The notes below the pieces were generated by a model. It was not told the DNA's origin and did no database searches. It saw only the letters and a program-made list of their open reading frames with translations. The position numbers were made by a program, and so were the translations under genes. This document shows, piece by piece, positions 1-12,417 of a stretch of DNA of 64,000 nt. Position 1 is the stretch's first letter. Every line of letters begins with the position of its first letter. Origin of the DNA: Coturnix japonica (lineage: Eukaryota; Chordata; Aves; Galliformes; Phasianidae); assembly GCF_001577835.2 (NCBI RefSeq), contig NC_029521.1, forward strand, positions 19,188,470 through 19,252,469. The letters are read 5' to 3'.

Positions 1-1093
1 TGCAGCACCAGGCCCTGAGCTTCAGGCTGGGGAGAAAAGCAGCATAGCTGCTATGCCTGCTTATGGCCTTACACAATATTTTTTTAACACCATTTACATA
101 ACAGGAGAAAGAACAGAGATGGCTCTGGCTGGAGGCAGAGCTGGGAGGTCATGCTCAGTGTTTTGCTGCGAGAAACTGCTGGTGAAGAAGTGCTGGGGCC
201 TGGCACTCATGGTGGTGCTGGGGGTGAAGGACTGCTTTGCATGGTGGGGGCTGAGGAGTGTCAACACAACATGCAGCAACACGGACATGAAGTACAGAGG
301 AGCTGGTGGAGGCTGAGGAAAGCGTAGGTTCTGTAGGCATTGCAGGAGCTGCAGTAATGTCTAGAGCTGATTGAAATAGCCAAATGTATAGGAGAAGGAG
401 CTTGTTCAAATATCTCAACTTTCTGAGCAATTTGCAAATTTTAATTGCATTGAATTCTTTATCTGGATTTTGCAATGATTAAAAGAAATTGTGTTCAATC
501 TATACACTTTTAGAGTGACATTTAGCAGGTTATTTGTTTTGCTAGCTCACCCACTGAGTTATGCTTATCGTTTGTACTTCTTTGTATTTTGTTTCAACAA
601 AATAGTCTTTGGTGGTATAAGAGTTCATTCAGATGGATGCTCTGGTATGGGATACAGCAATGAAATCACTGTCTCAGAGTCCTGACAAGGGCCCGTGACA
701 TTGAGTTACGATTCAGAAGGTGAAAGTCATGTTCAGGACTAAGAAAATAACATGCCTTGGGAAATAAATGACTCATCTGAGGCTGCAGGTGGGATGCAGA
801 AAATTACGTCTCTGCCTACAGGCAAGGGAGATCTATAGGCCCATTTCATTAGGAAAATTGTTCCTAATCTGTTGCTACCAAGAAGATACAGATGATAAAG
901 AATACCCATCATGACAGGAAATCTGAAAATGTTAGAACTGATGCAAAGGCACCCATCTTTCAGCCCTGTGACAGTAAGCACCCAACAAGGCTGTTAGTAG
1001 CTGCTTCTAGGCAAGATGTCAGAGTAAAGATGGCAATAATTACATGGGTTTTCTGTGTGGCTGTCAGCAGCAGTTCTTGTTTTCAACCATGCT

Positions 1094-1577
1094 TCATTGG
1101 AACTGTTGGAGAGGGTTCGGAGGAAGGCCACAAAGATGATCAAAGGTCTGGAGTACTTCCCCTGCAAAGACAGACTGAGGGATGTGGGCTTGCTCAGCCT
1201 AGAGAAGAGAGGTCTGCAAGGAGACTTCATTGCACCCTTCCAGTATTTAAAAGGGGGTTACAAACAGGAGGGGAATCAACTTTTTACAAGGGGAGGCAGT
1301 GACAGGACAAGGGGGATAGTTTTAAGCTCAAGGAGGGAAGGTTTAGATTGGATGTCAGGAGGAAGTTCTTTGCTGGGAGAATAGTGAGGTGCTGGCACAG
1401 GCTGCCCGGAGAGGCTGTGGGTGTTCCATCCCTGGAGGTGTTCAAGACTGGGTTGGACAGAGCTCTGGGCAACCTGGTCTAGTATCAGATCTGGAGGATC
1501 TGACTGGTTCTGTGATAGGGGATGTTGGAATTCGATGATCCTTGGGGTCTCTTCAAACCCAAGCCATTCTATTACTC
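1094..1577 (+). mobile_element. CR1 LINE fragment, 3' part
   Basis: The stretch matches the remembered avian CR1 consensus: the segment on a group of persons-like motif GGAGAGGGTTCGGAGGAAGG, the block reading GCTGGCACAGGCTGCCCGGA, then CATCCCTGGAGGTGTTCAAG, and a worn 3' end with CCATTCTATT. Orientation is plus. The tandem ATTCTATG tail is degraded and there are many substitutions, so this is an old, 5'-truncated copy. Confidence 0.85.
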
Positions 1578-2409
1578 TTTCATGTCTATACTGTGCAGCT
1601 GGTTATATCACCTGCTGCTTATATTCATTTTTCTAATGTTAAAGCAATTTTTGTTCAATGGACATGTTCAGTACATTCATAGCCTGAGCCAACTATCTCT
1701 ATCAGGAAGAAAAGTCTCCCAGCTGTCACGCTCTGCTGTTTTTAATCATTTCAAGCCTTGAGTTCTGGGGCCCTTTTGAAGAAAGCGGTATAAAATGCAT
1801 TCTGCCCTCCTACTGTCTGGTATGTGTACTAGACTGTTTTTCTAAGCTACATTCTTGGAGATATTGGCAAGCATGCTGTGCCTCTAACAGGCAGTCACAA
1901 AATGTGAGCATAACAAGCTTCCAAATTTTGCAGTTAGCCTCAGCGGATTTACATGTAAGCACAATGAGAGAGCACAAAGCTCCAGGTCAGCATTAGGCTC
2001 CCCAAGGACCTGCTTGTGGGGAGATTTTCAAAACAAGTTTTCTCAGCACTTTTAGATTCCATTCTACTTACGTGGATTGGAAGCAACTATTTGTCTACAG
2101 ATACAGAGGTTTCAAGAACTCCCCCCCACACACACTCTTTTTCAGAAGTTAGCCCAAAGGAAGTCACTCCAGGATGCTGGGTCATTTGTAGGGCTGGACA
2201 GTGCTTGGTGTAGTTCTGGTACCTAAGGCAAACTTTCACGTGAAACAGAGAAGACAGTTCTCTTCTGAATGCGAATGCTTACATTTGTGATGTGGGGTGC
2301 CAGGATGGATTTGGAGCACTATTCCAGTATTGCCTAAAGGGCAGGAGAATAAATAGTTTCTGGAACTGAAGTTCTGCTGTACAGACGCAGAGCAAATGTG
2401 GTTACTTTA

Positions 2410-2455
2410 TCACTCAGTATCACAGTCTCGTGCGGGTTGGAAGGGACCTTCTTGG
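2410..2455 (-). mobile_element. Possible short CR1 3'-end scrap
   Basis: The segment containing GGGTTGGAAGGGACCTTCTT resembles the 3' end of CR1 read on the minus strand. Only about 45 bp match, so the call is tentative. Confidence 0.4.
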
Positions 2456-3375
2456 AGTGTGAAGGCTCTTGATGTCTCTGCCTGCACAGAGGTATTGTCA
2501 CCCTGAATAACAGACTTCTAAGCATCTCTAGGAGAATTTGTATATGAGGAAAAGAGAAATCAGCACCCATGCAAATAGTTAAGCCATCAGTGCTTTTGGC
2601 TATGGAATTTCAGTGTGGGTAGAAACAGATGTAGTAGAAAGATCAGGTACTGGATTGCCAAAGCTCTCTTGTTAGTTCAATTCGCAGATAGATTATACGT
2701 CTAGAAAATATTTTTGCAGGTCCCTTGTCTAGAGCTTTGTGTTGTGGGTTGTATTTTATTGGTTAATATTAAAGTGACTGAGCCTGAATTGTGAACTGAA
2801 ATTTCCAGCATGGGAGATGGAAGGAGAAGCCAAAGCAGAGAAATATAATAGGCAATGTTGTGCTGGCCATTAATATGCTCTGAAAACTCAAAAGCTATAT
2901 TGGTTCTGAATTATTTCTGCCAACCATAAGTAGCTTTTTTAGACAATTCTACTGCTGACAATGTATTTTAAACTACAAAGATATGAATTTATTTTTCTTT
3001 TTAATATAGCATTGCTAAAGTGCAAGACAGTGCTGTGTAAACTGTGACTGCCACATACAGAAATGTTACTGTTAGACTTCCTAAATGTATTACCAGTGAC
3101 AAGGATGTTGTAAATTCTTTTTAACGTTGTAAAAACCTGAAGCACAACATATACAGTGACAGAGTGTGGCAAGGGTTAAAGCTCTTGGCTCTGCCAGGCT
3201 TTGTTGTTTTTAAATCAGCAGTCTGTTCTTTCAGCTTCTCGGTGGTTATTGAAACAAAGATGCAGCTATGGAAAAAGCTGGTGATTGTCCTGTGCAAACA
3301 CTGGATCGTGCCTGAAGGCTTTTGGGGTGGGGTAAGTTGGGCCACAGGGATGCTAACATCCTTTTTCTGCTCTAG

Positions 3376-3509
3376 TCACAGGTACCAAACCAAAGATGTC
3401 CACAACAAGGAAAATTCTACTCATACTAGGATTCCTCTCCACTTTGGCTGCAATTGCTTTAATCACTGTAGCAGTGACCCAAAACCAGCCACTTCGGAAG
3501 AATATCAAG
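3376..3509 (+). CDS. ENTPD1: ENTPD1 first visible coding exon (N-terminal membrane anchor)
   Basis: The acceptor ends at 3375, the ATG is at 3396 and the donor GTATTA begins at 3510. The coding part gives 38 residues with a hydrophobic run ([20 protein letters not shown]) matching the human N-terminal anchor. The 20 nt between acceptor and ATG carry no stop in the ATG frame. Human ENTPD1 starts in a separate exon that joins about ten residues before this anchor, so the true start may be in an exon outside the window and ATG 3396 may be internal. Confidence 0.75.
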
Positions 3510-6500
3510 GTATTACAAGCTGAGGCTCTTGCAGGAAACCAAGCCAAGTGGAGATTTAGGCATGCATGGTACTCAAGAACATGTTGCTGTCCCCGCTGGG
3601 TCTGGCTGATCTCCCATTCTGGCTCCATGCATCTCAAGCAACCTGATCAAAACAGATACACCTTCACAGGAGACCATCTCCTAAGTAATCATTTACAATC
3701 TTGCTACTGCTCTCATTCCCTTTGATGAAACCTTAGAACAAAACACTACTGGGGAGAGAAGTGATGTGGCATGTCTCCATAGTTGCCAGATTTGCTGTTC
3801 ATTTCTGCTCATACTCATGCATATTCTGTATCCAACTCAGTGGCTCAAGTGTGATGACAGGATCTATTTTGTCCACAGTATGGGATTGTGCTAGATGCGG
3901 GGTCGTCCCACACAAACCTGTATGTATATGAGTGGCCAGCAGAGAAGGAGAATGACACTGGTGTGGTGCAGCAGGTGGAGGTGTGTAAAGTTGAAGGTAA
4001 GATGAAAGAAGGAAGTAGTGAAAAGGGATGAAATGGAAAGAGAATGTGGCCAAAAGGCAGTGCAGATGAAATTTGGGGAACTGACCAATGGTGATTACAG
4101 CATTAAATCTGTGAACTAATGTATATTCCAGTGTTTCCTGCCAAGAACTTGTTGCTTAAACTTCCCAAGATGAAAGCTGGGTCCGTTTTTCCTTTCATTT
4201 GGATGCACGGAGTTAAATGCTTTTTGGAAAGAACTACACCAAGGGTTGTACTTAACAACAACAGTATGGAATTTCTGCATGTACCCTTGCTGAAGCACTG
4301 ATAACAATCAGTGAGAAAGGAGGACACTCTGATTTCATTTTAAAGGAAACAAGTTGGTCTTATGTGACAAGGTTACTAAACTTAAGCGTGTTGTGGTGTT
4401 TTGTTTTTTGTTGTTGTTGTTGTTTGTTTGTTTTATAATATTTAATTGGTATGTAGATATGCAATGGTTTTAGAAGGCATAAAGAATGCTGCCAGTCACA
4501 GGTTTAGTCAGAGGAATGACTGCTGCTTTAGGGTTTCTAAAAACCTAGAAGTGGGGTGGTTGAATCAACTGTTAGTGCTTGTGCTGGTGATATTGTTTAG
4601 TGGACAAGGCTCATGACAGCCCTCTGGGGTTATGCTTGGAGATGGTGCAATGAAGTCTTCCAATTTCTTGCAGGCCCAGGGATCTCAGGTTACTCCCAGA
4701 CCACAGAGAAGGCAGGTCCCTCTCTGGTGCAGTGCCTCCGCCAAGCAGAAGAGGTGATTCCTGCAGAGCAGCACCAAGAGACACCCGTCTACCTCGGAGC
4801 AACTGCTGGCATGCGGCTCCTCAGGTACCACAGTGCTTATCTCCTTCCCTTGCACCTTATACCACCGCTTAGATCAAGTGGTGTCTCTGCAGTGAAGTCA
4901 TTGGAAATGCTACCAGCTGGAACTTTGTCCAGATCTCCATTTCTCTGGATCCGTAGTCTCCCCAGATTCTTTCCCCACCTGCCTAGTTGGTCCGTTTCCA
5001 CCTGCTCCCCCCTTCCAATTTTTCCAGCACCCATGTGCAATACAGCCATGCCCAGACTGGCACATGGAGAAGATGTTCAAACATCTCTCACAGTCTAGTA
5101 ATAGATTTGACCCACAGTTTTTTTGCCCTGTCATGTTTTAACTCCCTACATAACTCATCCTGAAACCACCAAAGCTAAGGTAACTTTATATAGTTCAAAT
5201 CTATTATTTTTCTTGAGGTAACTCAGACCTGTTACCAGGCTGGATCAGGGAGCTAATTTCATGTGTTTTGCCTAGGGGAATTGCCTGGGGATACCAGAAG
5301 GCATGGAGCTCTTCTGTAGTGGTGAAAAGTGAGAAGGATCTACCCAGTGGGATCCTTATCAGGGAATGTGCTCTAGGTGAGCAGGGGAGATCTGCTCCAA
5401 TTCCTGCTGTTAGCTGCAGTGTCTGTGTCACGGCTGGTAGTTGTGCTGTCAAGGTGTGACCAAGGGACGTGGCCAGTTACAGCTGAATGTTCCCACGTGA
5501 AGGACTGTTACGTCACAACTGACGGTTGGTGGGGGGTTCACACTGTTCAGAGTGAAGCCCATAAGCTGCTGAGGGCTGTCAGTTGTGGTCACTCCATCCT
5601 TTCTTCCATTCATCCAGGTTGGAAAATAAAGATGCAGCTGACAAAGTCTTATCCTCAGTAGAGAAGACACTGCGCTCAGCTCCCTTCAGTTTCCAGGGTG
5701 CCAGAATCATCAGTGGTCAGGAAGAAGGAGCCTATGGATGGATCACCATTAACTACTTGCTTGGTAATTTCAAGCAGGTATTGTATCACTGGCAAGTCCA
5801 GATTTGAACCACTGGCTGGCAGTGCTGTGTAAATCATGCCTTTGAGAAGGGTGTTTCAGGAGGCTCCCTGTGAGACATCTATCACAGATCAGGATGCTGT
5901 GCTTCTCAGATAGTCTTGGAGCACTGAAATAAAACAGCAGTTTCAATAACTTCTCATGGATACAGCATTCTCCTCCCTTGCTGATCTAAAATACTTCTGT
6001 GCTTGGTTAAATATCTGTAAAGTATCACTAAAACTTTTCAGTATTTGATGATGATTCTTTACTATCAGGTTTATAACTCATCTGGGCACTAAAACAGTAA
6101 ATCGACTTTTCACATAGCAGTTGTACTCGATTATATGTTCTTCAGCCTCCTGTAAACACTTAGAAGTGATCCATCTTCTGCTCTTCTGAGCCTGTACCTT
6201 GTTCTGATTCTTGTGCCCCCCTCCAAGCTCTACTTCCTTTCCTGCACTCTGTCCTTCTGCTGCTATTCTACAAAGACTTTTTGTTCCCAAATACATCTTC
6301 CTTATGCCTGATGTATCTGTACTTTGAATTTTTTTTCAAGTCTGGATGGAAAAAATTTCTACATTCCCTGAAATCCATAAGCGAGACATCAGGAGCGTTA
6401 GACCTTGGGGGAGCTTCAACACAGATTACCTTCGTACCAGATGAAATCTCTCCTGAGTCCCCACAGAATTTGTTGTATTTCCGCCTCTATGGCAAGGATT

Positions 6501-8592
6501 ACCAAGTGTACACACACAGCTTCCTCTGCTATGGGAAGGACCAGGCTCTGCAACAGAAACTGGCATGGGACTTACAGGCAAGTACATCTGGGGTGGCAGG
6601 TGGAGGTCCTGGACCCTCGCAGCTTTGACATACTGGTGCTGCTGTGTCCTGGCTAAATGTCTCATCTCTTAGCTTGGATTTGGGAAGTGTCATTATCCTC
6701 CATAAAAACTCGTTAGATGCTCAGAGATGACAGCCAACATTTTCAAAGATATTACCAATTGGAGATGCCTTGACTGATTGGCATGGGATAGCAGCAATAC
6801 TGTGCTGGACTGATAACGATGGTGGAGATGGTGCTTCACCATCTGAGAGAATCCCAAATCAAAAGCAGCTTCAGAAAACATGGCTGGAAATAACTTGCCC
6901 AAGTTCCTATAGGGAGATTGCAAGAAGCAGTAGCCACATGTCCCAAATTACGGCTAAAACCTTAAGTCTGTCCTCACCTTTAACCCAGTGTTTGTGTGTC
7001 TTGGCACAATGTATCATGACAAGTGCCTTGTGGTCACCCTTCCTTGTGGTTTATTTCTAGCGTGTTATTCTAGAGTGAAATATAACAGCTTGTGTGAATC
7101 TTATTTTCAGAGTGCAGAGAACAGCAGCCTCTTTGATCCATGCTTTCACCAAGGATATCAGAGAACTATAAGTATGAGTAATTTCTTCAAAAACCCCTGT
7201 ACGTCAATCGAGGAAAAACAATTCCCTTTCAGCCAGCTGCATATTGAAGGAGAGGGGAATTATGAAAAATGCCGAAGAAACATCCAGATTCTCTTTAACA
7301 AAACCAATTGTCCTTACTCCAGCTGCTCCTTCAATGGGATATATCTACCTCCATTACAGGGGGACTTTGGGGTAGGTCTGCATTCTTCAGCTCCCTCTAA
7401 TCCAGAACATCAGAATAATACTGGAGCGTATTATCCATGGGCAGGCCAGAAATTCATTTCCAAGATAACATTTTAGACATGAAACTATAAAAATAGTATT
7501 TGTTGTCTGGCTGTGAAGACAACAAATATAAGAGCTACTATAGTAGATACCAGCCTAACAGGCAGTGGTACTCCATTTACAGATTCATTTTTCAAGCTGT
7601 CCCTCCCAGTGGACAGCACCAGGGACAGGAGGGCTTGTCACAGGCCACATGTGATATGGTGCTCCTGCAAACCTTGTTTCCTGAGGTGAAAAAAGCAGTG
7701 CCAGATCAGAAGTTCATGCACAGTTGTGTGAGCGTTGCTGAAACCAGCCAGCTCACCTGACTTGTATTTCTCTAAATAAAGCTGTTTTGTCTTTGTCCTG
7801 CTCAGGTTAAAATATTCTCTTTCAGGCCTTTTCTGCTTTCTACTTTGTGATGAACTTTTTGAACCTGACAAGTGATGTCCCCTTCACCCTGGATGAAGTG
7901 GCCAGTGCTATTCAGAAATTCTGTGCTCGGCCTTGGCACGAGGTGAGCAGCGCTGCTTCTCTGTGATGGGGCAAGAGTGCCCAACTCCCAAGTGTTGCTG
8001 ATGCTTCTTATTAGGATGTGTGGCTGGGGGTAATTTCCAAGGCAGACGTGGATTTCCCTTGGCACCTGTAGTGAATGTTCAAGGGCAAGCTGGAGCTGCA
8101 GAAACCTGGGTTTAGCAGCCTGGTGACTTCTCCCTTCTTTCCTAGGTGAAGCTACAGTATCATCAAATAAAAGAAAAGTACCTGAGTGAATATTGCTTCT
8201 CTGGAGCCTACATTCTCTCCCTGCTGGAAAACGGCTACGAATTTACTACAGAGAACTGGCAAAGGATCCACTTCCTTGGAAAGGTGTGTTGATTGCTACC
8301 TCTGCTATACAGCTTTGCCCATCTTCCACAGGGATGATACTGTCCTGGCACCTCCCATCTCTGAGTCTGCTCCTCTCCATTTCAGATCGGCAGCAGTGAT
8401 GCAGGCTGGACCCTGGGCTACATGCTGAACCTCACCAACATGATCCCAGCAGAGGAGCCTCCTGCACCTCCTCTTTCCTACAGCAGCTATGTGGGCCTGA
8501 TGGTTCTGTGCTCCCTTGTGCTGGTATCAGTGATCCTGCTTGCCTGGCTTCTCTTCCACAAGCCCAAGTGCCTGCAGAAAGGGATCGTCTAG
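3396..8592 (+). CDS. ENTPD1: ENTPD1 (CD39), ectonucleoside triphosphate diphosphohydrolase 1; 9 coding exons
   Basis: This is a plasma-membrane ecto-enzyme that hydrolyses extracellular ATP and ADP to AMP, ending purinergic signalling. Coding exons: 3396-3509, 3879-3996, 4674-4824, 5618-5777, 6341-6577, 7111-7371, 7826-7942, 8146-8283, 8386-8592. They join in phase into 500 residues (human: 510). All five apyrase conserved regions are present: DAGSSHT (exon 2), GATAGMRLL (exon 3), [17 protein letters not shown] (exon 4), [10 protein letters not shown] (exon 5) and [10 protein letters not shown] (exon 9). There is one membrane segment near residues 7-28 and another near 466-489, as in CD39. 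The sequence follows human ENTPD1 more closely than ENTPD2, 3 or 8 as far as memory allows. The frame stays open from ATG 3396 back to the acceptor at 3375, so an upstream exon may add N-terminal residues. Intron 5 starts with GC rather than GT. Confidence 0.95.
4403..4435. repeat. GTT/GTTT microsatellite
   Basis: A run of GTT and GTTT units in ENTPD1 intron 2. Simple sequence. Confidence 0.85.
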
Positions 8593-9445
8593 GAAGAGAT
8601 ATGCAGGGAGAGGGGGCCCCAGCTGCTTAGGGCAAGGAGCCCACTGAAGACCAGGCTGTAGTGCAGTCCCTCTCTCTGAAGCTACTGACTGTGTACAACC
8701 AGGGCATTTGTCTTTTTTAACTCTCACTTGCACTGACAGATGTTGGGACACGAGGCTCGCCACCTCTCTGCCAAGAACAGGCAGGCGAGCATTCCCTTCT
8801 TGAATGGGTCGTATTTTCATTCACTGAAACTGTGCTGCTTGTTTTTTATTGCCTTGTGCACAGCATTATGAAGAGAAAAGCAGCACCAATCTTTGGGAGC
8901 CAGTGCTCCTGCAAGAGTAATCTCAGGGTCCCACGTGCCACTGAGCTCTTGGGAGTGATCACAAAGGGTGATCCGGCTCCTCCTCTGCTGAAGCTGTTCC
9001 CAAGAGCCATTCCAGCAGGGAAACTGCACCAGCACACCTCTGCTTGCCAGGCATGGTCATTTGTAGCCAGCTAGCCCTCAGAGGTTGGTCGTGTTCCCAA
9101 ATGTCACTCTGGGACAAGAAGGGATGGGAATGAAGAAACTGAGAGTGCTGGTGGTTATCAGTCAGTCCTTAGCTGGGCTCTGGCAGCAGTCTGCTCCTTT
9201 CACAGGTGGCGAGAAGCCTCTTTCCCACGTCTTCCTGATGTTGTTGCTGGACCAAAGCTGGCTCACTGTTACACTGAGCCATTCCCATATCCCTAGGGTG
9301 ACTGTGCATCAAGACATGAGTTCCCAGCCAGGCATTGCTGATTATTGTAGAAAAAGCTCATCCTGGCCAAGGATTCTTGACAAGTAATGAGCACATATAT
9401 CTACAGGAACTCTGATCTGATCAGCGTGCCTCCAAGTATACACCC

Positions 9446-9451
9446 ATTAAA
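9446..9451 (+). other. Candidate ENTPD1 poly(A) signal (ATTAAA)
   Basis: ATTAAA lies about 0.85 kb after the ENTPD1 stop. It would give a short 3' UTR. It is a variant hexamer without an obvious strong GU element, so it is only a candidate. Confidence 0.3.
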
Positions 9452-12411
9452 ACAATCCAGTGTCACTGTGCTGATCATACAGCAGTCTCTGGTCTAGGGA
9501 AAATGTTTATTGGGCCATTTCCCTTTATAAAGAAGACAGCTGGTAACAGTTAGCTAGCATAAGCACACACAGCCACTCTTTCCATCAGCAAAAGCATGGA
9601 AAATTTGCCTTTCTTTTCCTCAAGGCTTAGGCAACTCCCCAGATAGTAACACCTAGGTGCTCTAAGTGCACTTACCACAGCCCATCTTCTAGCGCACAAC
9701 TAGATGGTGCCACTGATCAGGTTTATGAATCACTTCTTCTGTTTCCCATTCCTTGGTCCAAAACAGAGAGGTAAGTCAGCAATCAATTTTTATGGCAATT
9801 GGAAACCACTGGTGCCTGTTTACCTTCCAAGAATCTAAGAAATCTCTTTTCCTAATGGCACATGTGCTGGAGGCCAAAAGAAAGCAGATAGTGTGAAGAG
9901 AAAGGCATGGCACAGTCACCTTCACATGTTTCCCTGAGCAAACGTGCAGGAAAAGCAGGAGATGCAACATGGATGAAGCTTTCTCCTTTGGGCACAGATG
10001 TAGAGCTCAGGGCTTTTGTGCTCTCCCAGCTTGTCCTTCCACACAGTGCAGGCTGGAAAATGTCCCCCACTTATTTCTAGTTCTTATTTCTAGTCCTGGA
10101 AGTAGGAGCCATGACATATTGAAGGCAAGGGGGAAAATAGATATCTGTCCTATGGTAAGATGTTAGGGTGTTTCTTCAAAAAATGTCTTATTTTTGCTCT
10201 GAATTAGCTGGCTTTAGCTTCTGATGGACCTTGATCTGCCAGTTTCAAAAAGACTAACTCTCTGCTATCAAAATCCCTTCTATTCTTGTTGGTGCTTGGA
10301 AGTCAGCATTGTATCATATTAAATATTGACCTTCATTCTGTAAAGCGCTTTGTCTTGACTCGTGTATCTCCTGAGTCAACTTCCATGCTATTTTGTACAT
10401 CTGAAGTTTGGACACCAAAGGTTTCAGCAGCAAGTAGTAATAGATGCCCTAACACTGTATATAAAAGTAATAGCCCCTGTTCTTGATCTATACTCTTTTC
10501 CCTATTTGTATATCTCAGGGTCAGATCTGTTCATTTAAGGTTCAATAAGGAGCTGCTTTGTTCAGTTCATCTATTGCAAGTTGGCCTTATTTTCCCACCA
10601 TAGCAATCCAGAATGGCTGCTGTCTCATGGTGTACATAAGTCTTTTGTCATTAGATGTTTTGCCTTCTGCCTGGCTCTGCTGAAACACATACTGTTCTAA
10701 GAACGTTTCTCCAAGTGATTGAGGTCAACCCACAAATGACATTTCCCCATGCTGTTTGTTCTTACTCCAGTTTGTTTTATCTTCAAACACAGAGATGTGG
10801 GAATTCATCTAGAAACAGAGCCTTCTTTATGTCATTTTTTCACCAAGGACATGTATATGGATGAGACTTAACAATCTTTGGTCAGGGTAGGAAGGTAAGA
10901 GATCTTATCACGGAGCAGGCAGCTGCCAGTGCTGCTTAGCTTTGTCTGGCAGATCCATCAGGAAGTTTCTGAAATAGATGCAGAAAATCCACGTGGAAAC
11001 TGGTGTGGAGAGAGAGCCTGTGCCAGTCTGCTGTTCTGGTCCCTCTAGGGGTTTATGCCAGAGGAAAGGAGCTGAAGTACAGAACCTGGGAGAAAAGTTT
11101 CAGCAGCACTTTGTATCTTTACTTGCAGGTACTACAGTATTACCATTTCAAGCCTTTGCTTCCAGAGTCAGGTGACTGCCTGGTATCATGGCTTTCCCCT
11201 GTCTTCCTTTTGTTCTGTTCACAAAACAGCAACAAACAAGTAGGTAAATTTGACTTGAGGGCAAACCTGAAGGCCCCAAGGGAGATAAAAACAAGGTATT
11301 GATTATGTTATTTTTAAAACTTACTGACTTTTAGAACACATTTACGAGACAATCCTCAGAAGTAGTATTTCTGAGGAGATACCAGGTGTGCCATTTAAAT
11401 CAGTGAGCAAGCTGAGGCTTCAGAAATAGGTTGGCCAAAGGCATCCTATTGTGGCAAGACCCATATCACTCACTGGCTGTGCTGGAGCCTTCCCAGCAAA
11501 AGATATGGCCATTGCAGGACTCTGTCTGGAAGCTGCCCCGAACTCTGGGTCAGACATGAGATTTAATGAATGTTAATTTCCTTGCTTCTGTGCTGTGCTT
11601 GACCCAGTATGGCTCAAGTGTGTGTTCCAGAGTCACTCAAGGACTTCACCCACCATGAATACTATGAGAAATTGTGGGGGGAATTTCCAAATATGTCTGG
11701 TGGTAATAATGTCATATCATTTCTTTTGTTAATACAGTTGATCTGCCTCTCTGATAAATATCTGTGCCTTATTTCTAATTTGATAGAGTCTGGCTTTAAT
11801 TTCCAGCTCCTAGCTCCTGTTCAGCTTTGCTCTTCTGGGTTAAAACATATTTTAACACCACATGTTCTTGTCTTGCATATATTTACATGTTGTTCCGCTC
11901 CACTGGGCTGTCCAAACCCCAGTCCCTGGTCTCTCCTGTCCCTGTGTTTTGTGTAAAGGAGCCCTGAGAGGTGCTGTAGGGTGAGTGGCACAGCATGGGG
12001 GCTAGGATGCTGAGCAGTACTGTTTGGGAAGGTTCCTTGCAGAGGATTTGCTCACTTGGCTGAGCACAGAAGCACTCTGAGCCCTCTGGAACTGATGACT
12101 TCCACATCCACAAGCTCTCAGTCATCCACCCCAGGGTTGGGTCTGAAGCAAAACTGTCAGTGAGACTGACATTCTGGGGAAGAGAAGAGAGCTGCAGCTT
12201 TCCCACCCGCTTTGCAGAGAGTAGCCCACTCTGCAGCAGACCCTAAGACATACCCTTCATTCCTCACCCAGCACAGCCAGCTCTTCTGTGTGGGCTGAGG
12301 ACAGCAGTCCCTGTGCCCTGCCACTTGGCTGCGCACTTCATGTGTCTCAGCCCTGGTGAAATGGGTCTCAGTTTGTTATGATACACACACCGATCCCTGT
12401 ATCCTTATCAC

Positions 12412-12417
12412 AATAAA
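12412..12417 (+). other. Candidate distal ENTPD1 poly(A) signal (AATAAA)
   Basis: A canonical AATAAA follows a long stretch without other genes and would give ENTPD1 a 3' UTR of about 3.8 kb. Human ENTPD1 is also known for a very long 3' UTR. Which end is used cannot be read from the sequence. Confidence 0.35.

Larger units (their letters stand above)
1..3375. other. Upstream or intronic sequence before the first visible ENTPD1 coding exon
   Basis: No coding exon could be supported here; the open frames are short and do not resemble known proteins. The stretch holds a CR1 fragment (about 1094-1577) and a doubtful CR1 scrap near 2410-2455. It ends at a good acceptor (pyrimidine tract then TCTAG, to 3375), so at least its right end is probably an ENTPD1 intron. 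In human ENTPD1 the first exon lies far upstream, so the promoter is probably outside the window. This last point is inference. Confidence 0.5.

Noticed and set aside
3396-8592. Assignment to ENTPD2, ENTPD3 or ENTPD8 rather than ENTPD1
   Set aside because: The recalled human ENTPD1 sequence matches in every exon, including NMIPAE before the last membrane segment and HKP after it.
11700-11870. Possible very old CR1 or other repeat
   Set aside because: Only a general resemblance; no diagnostic block could be recognised.
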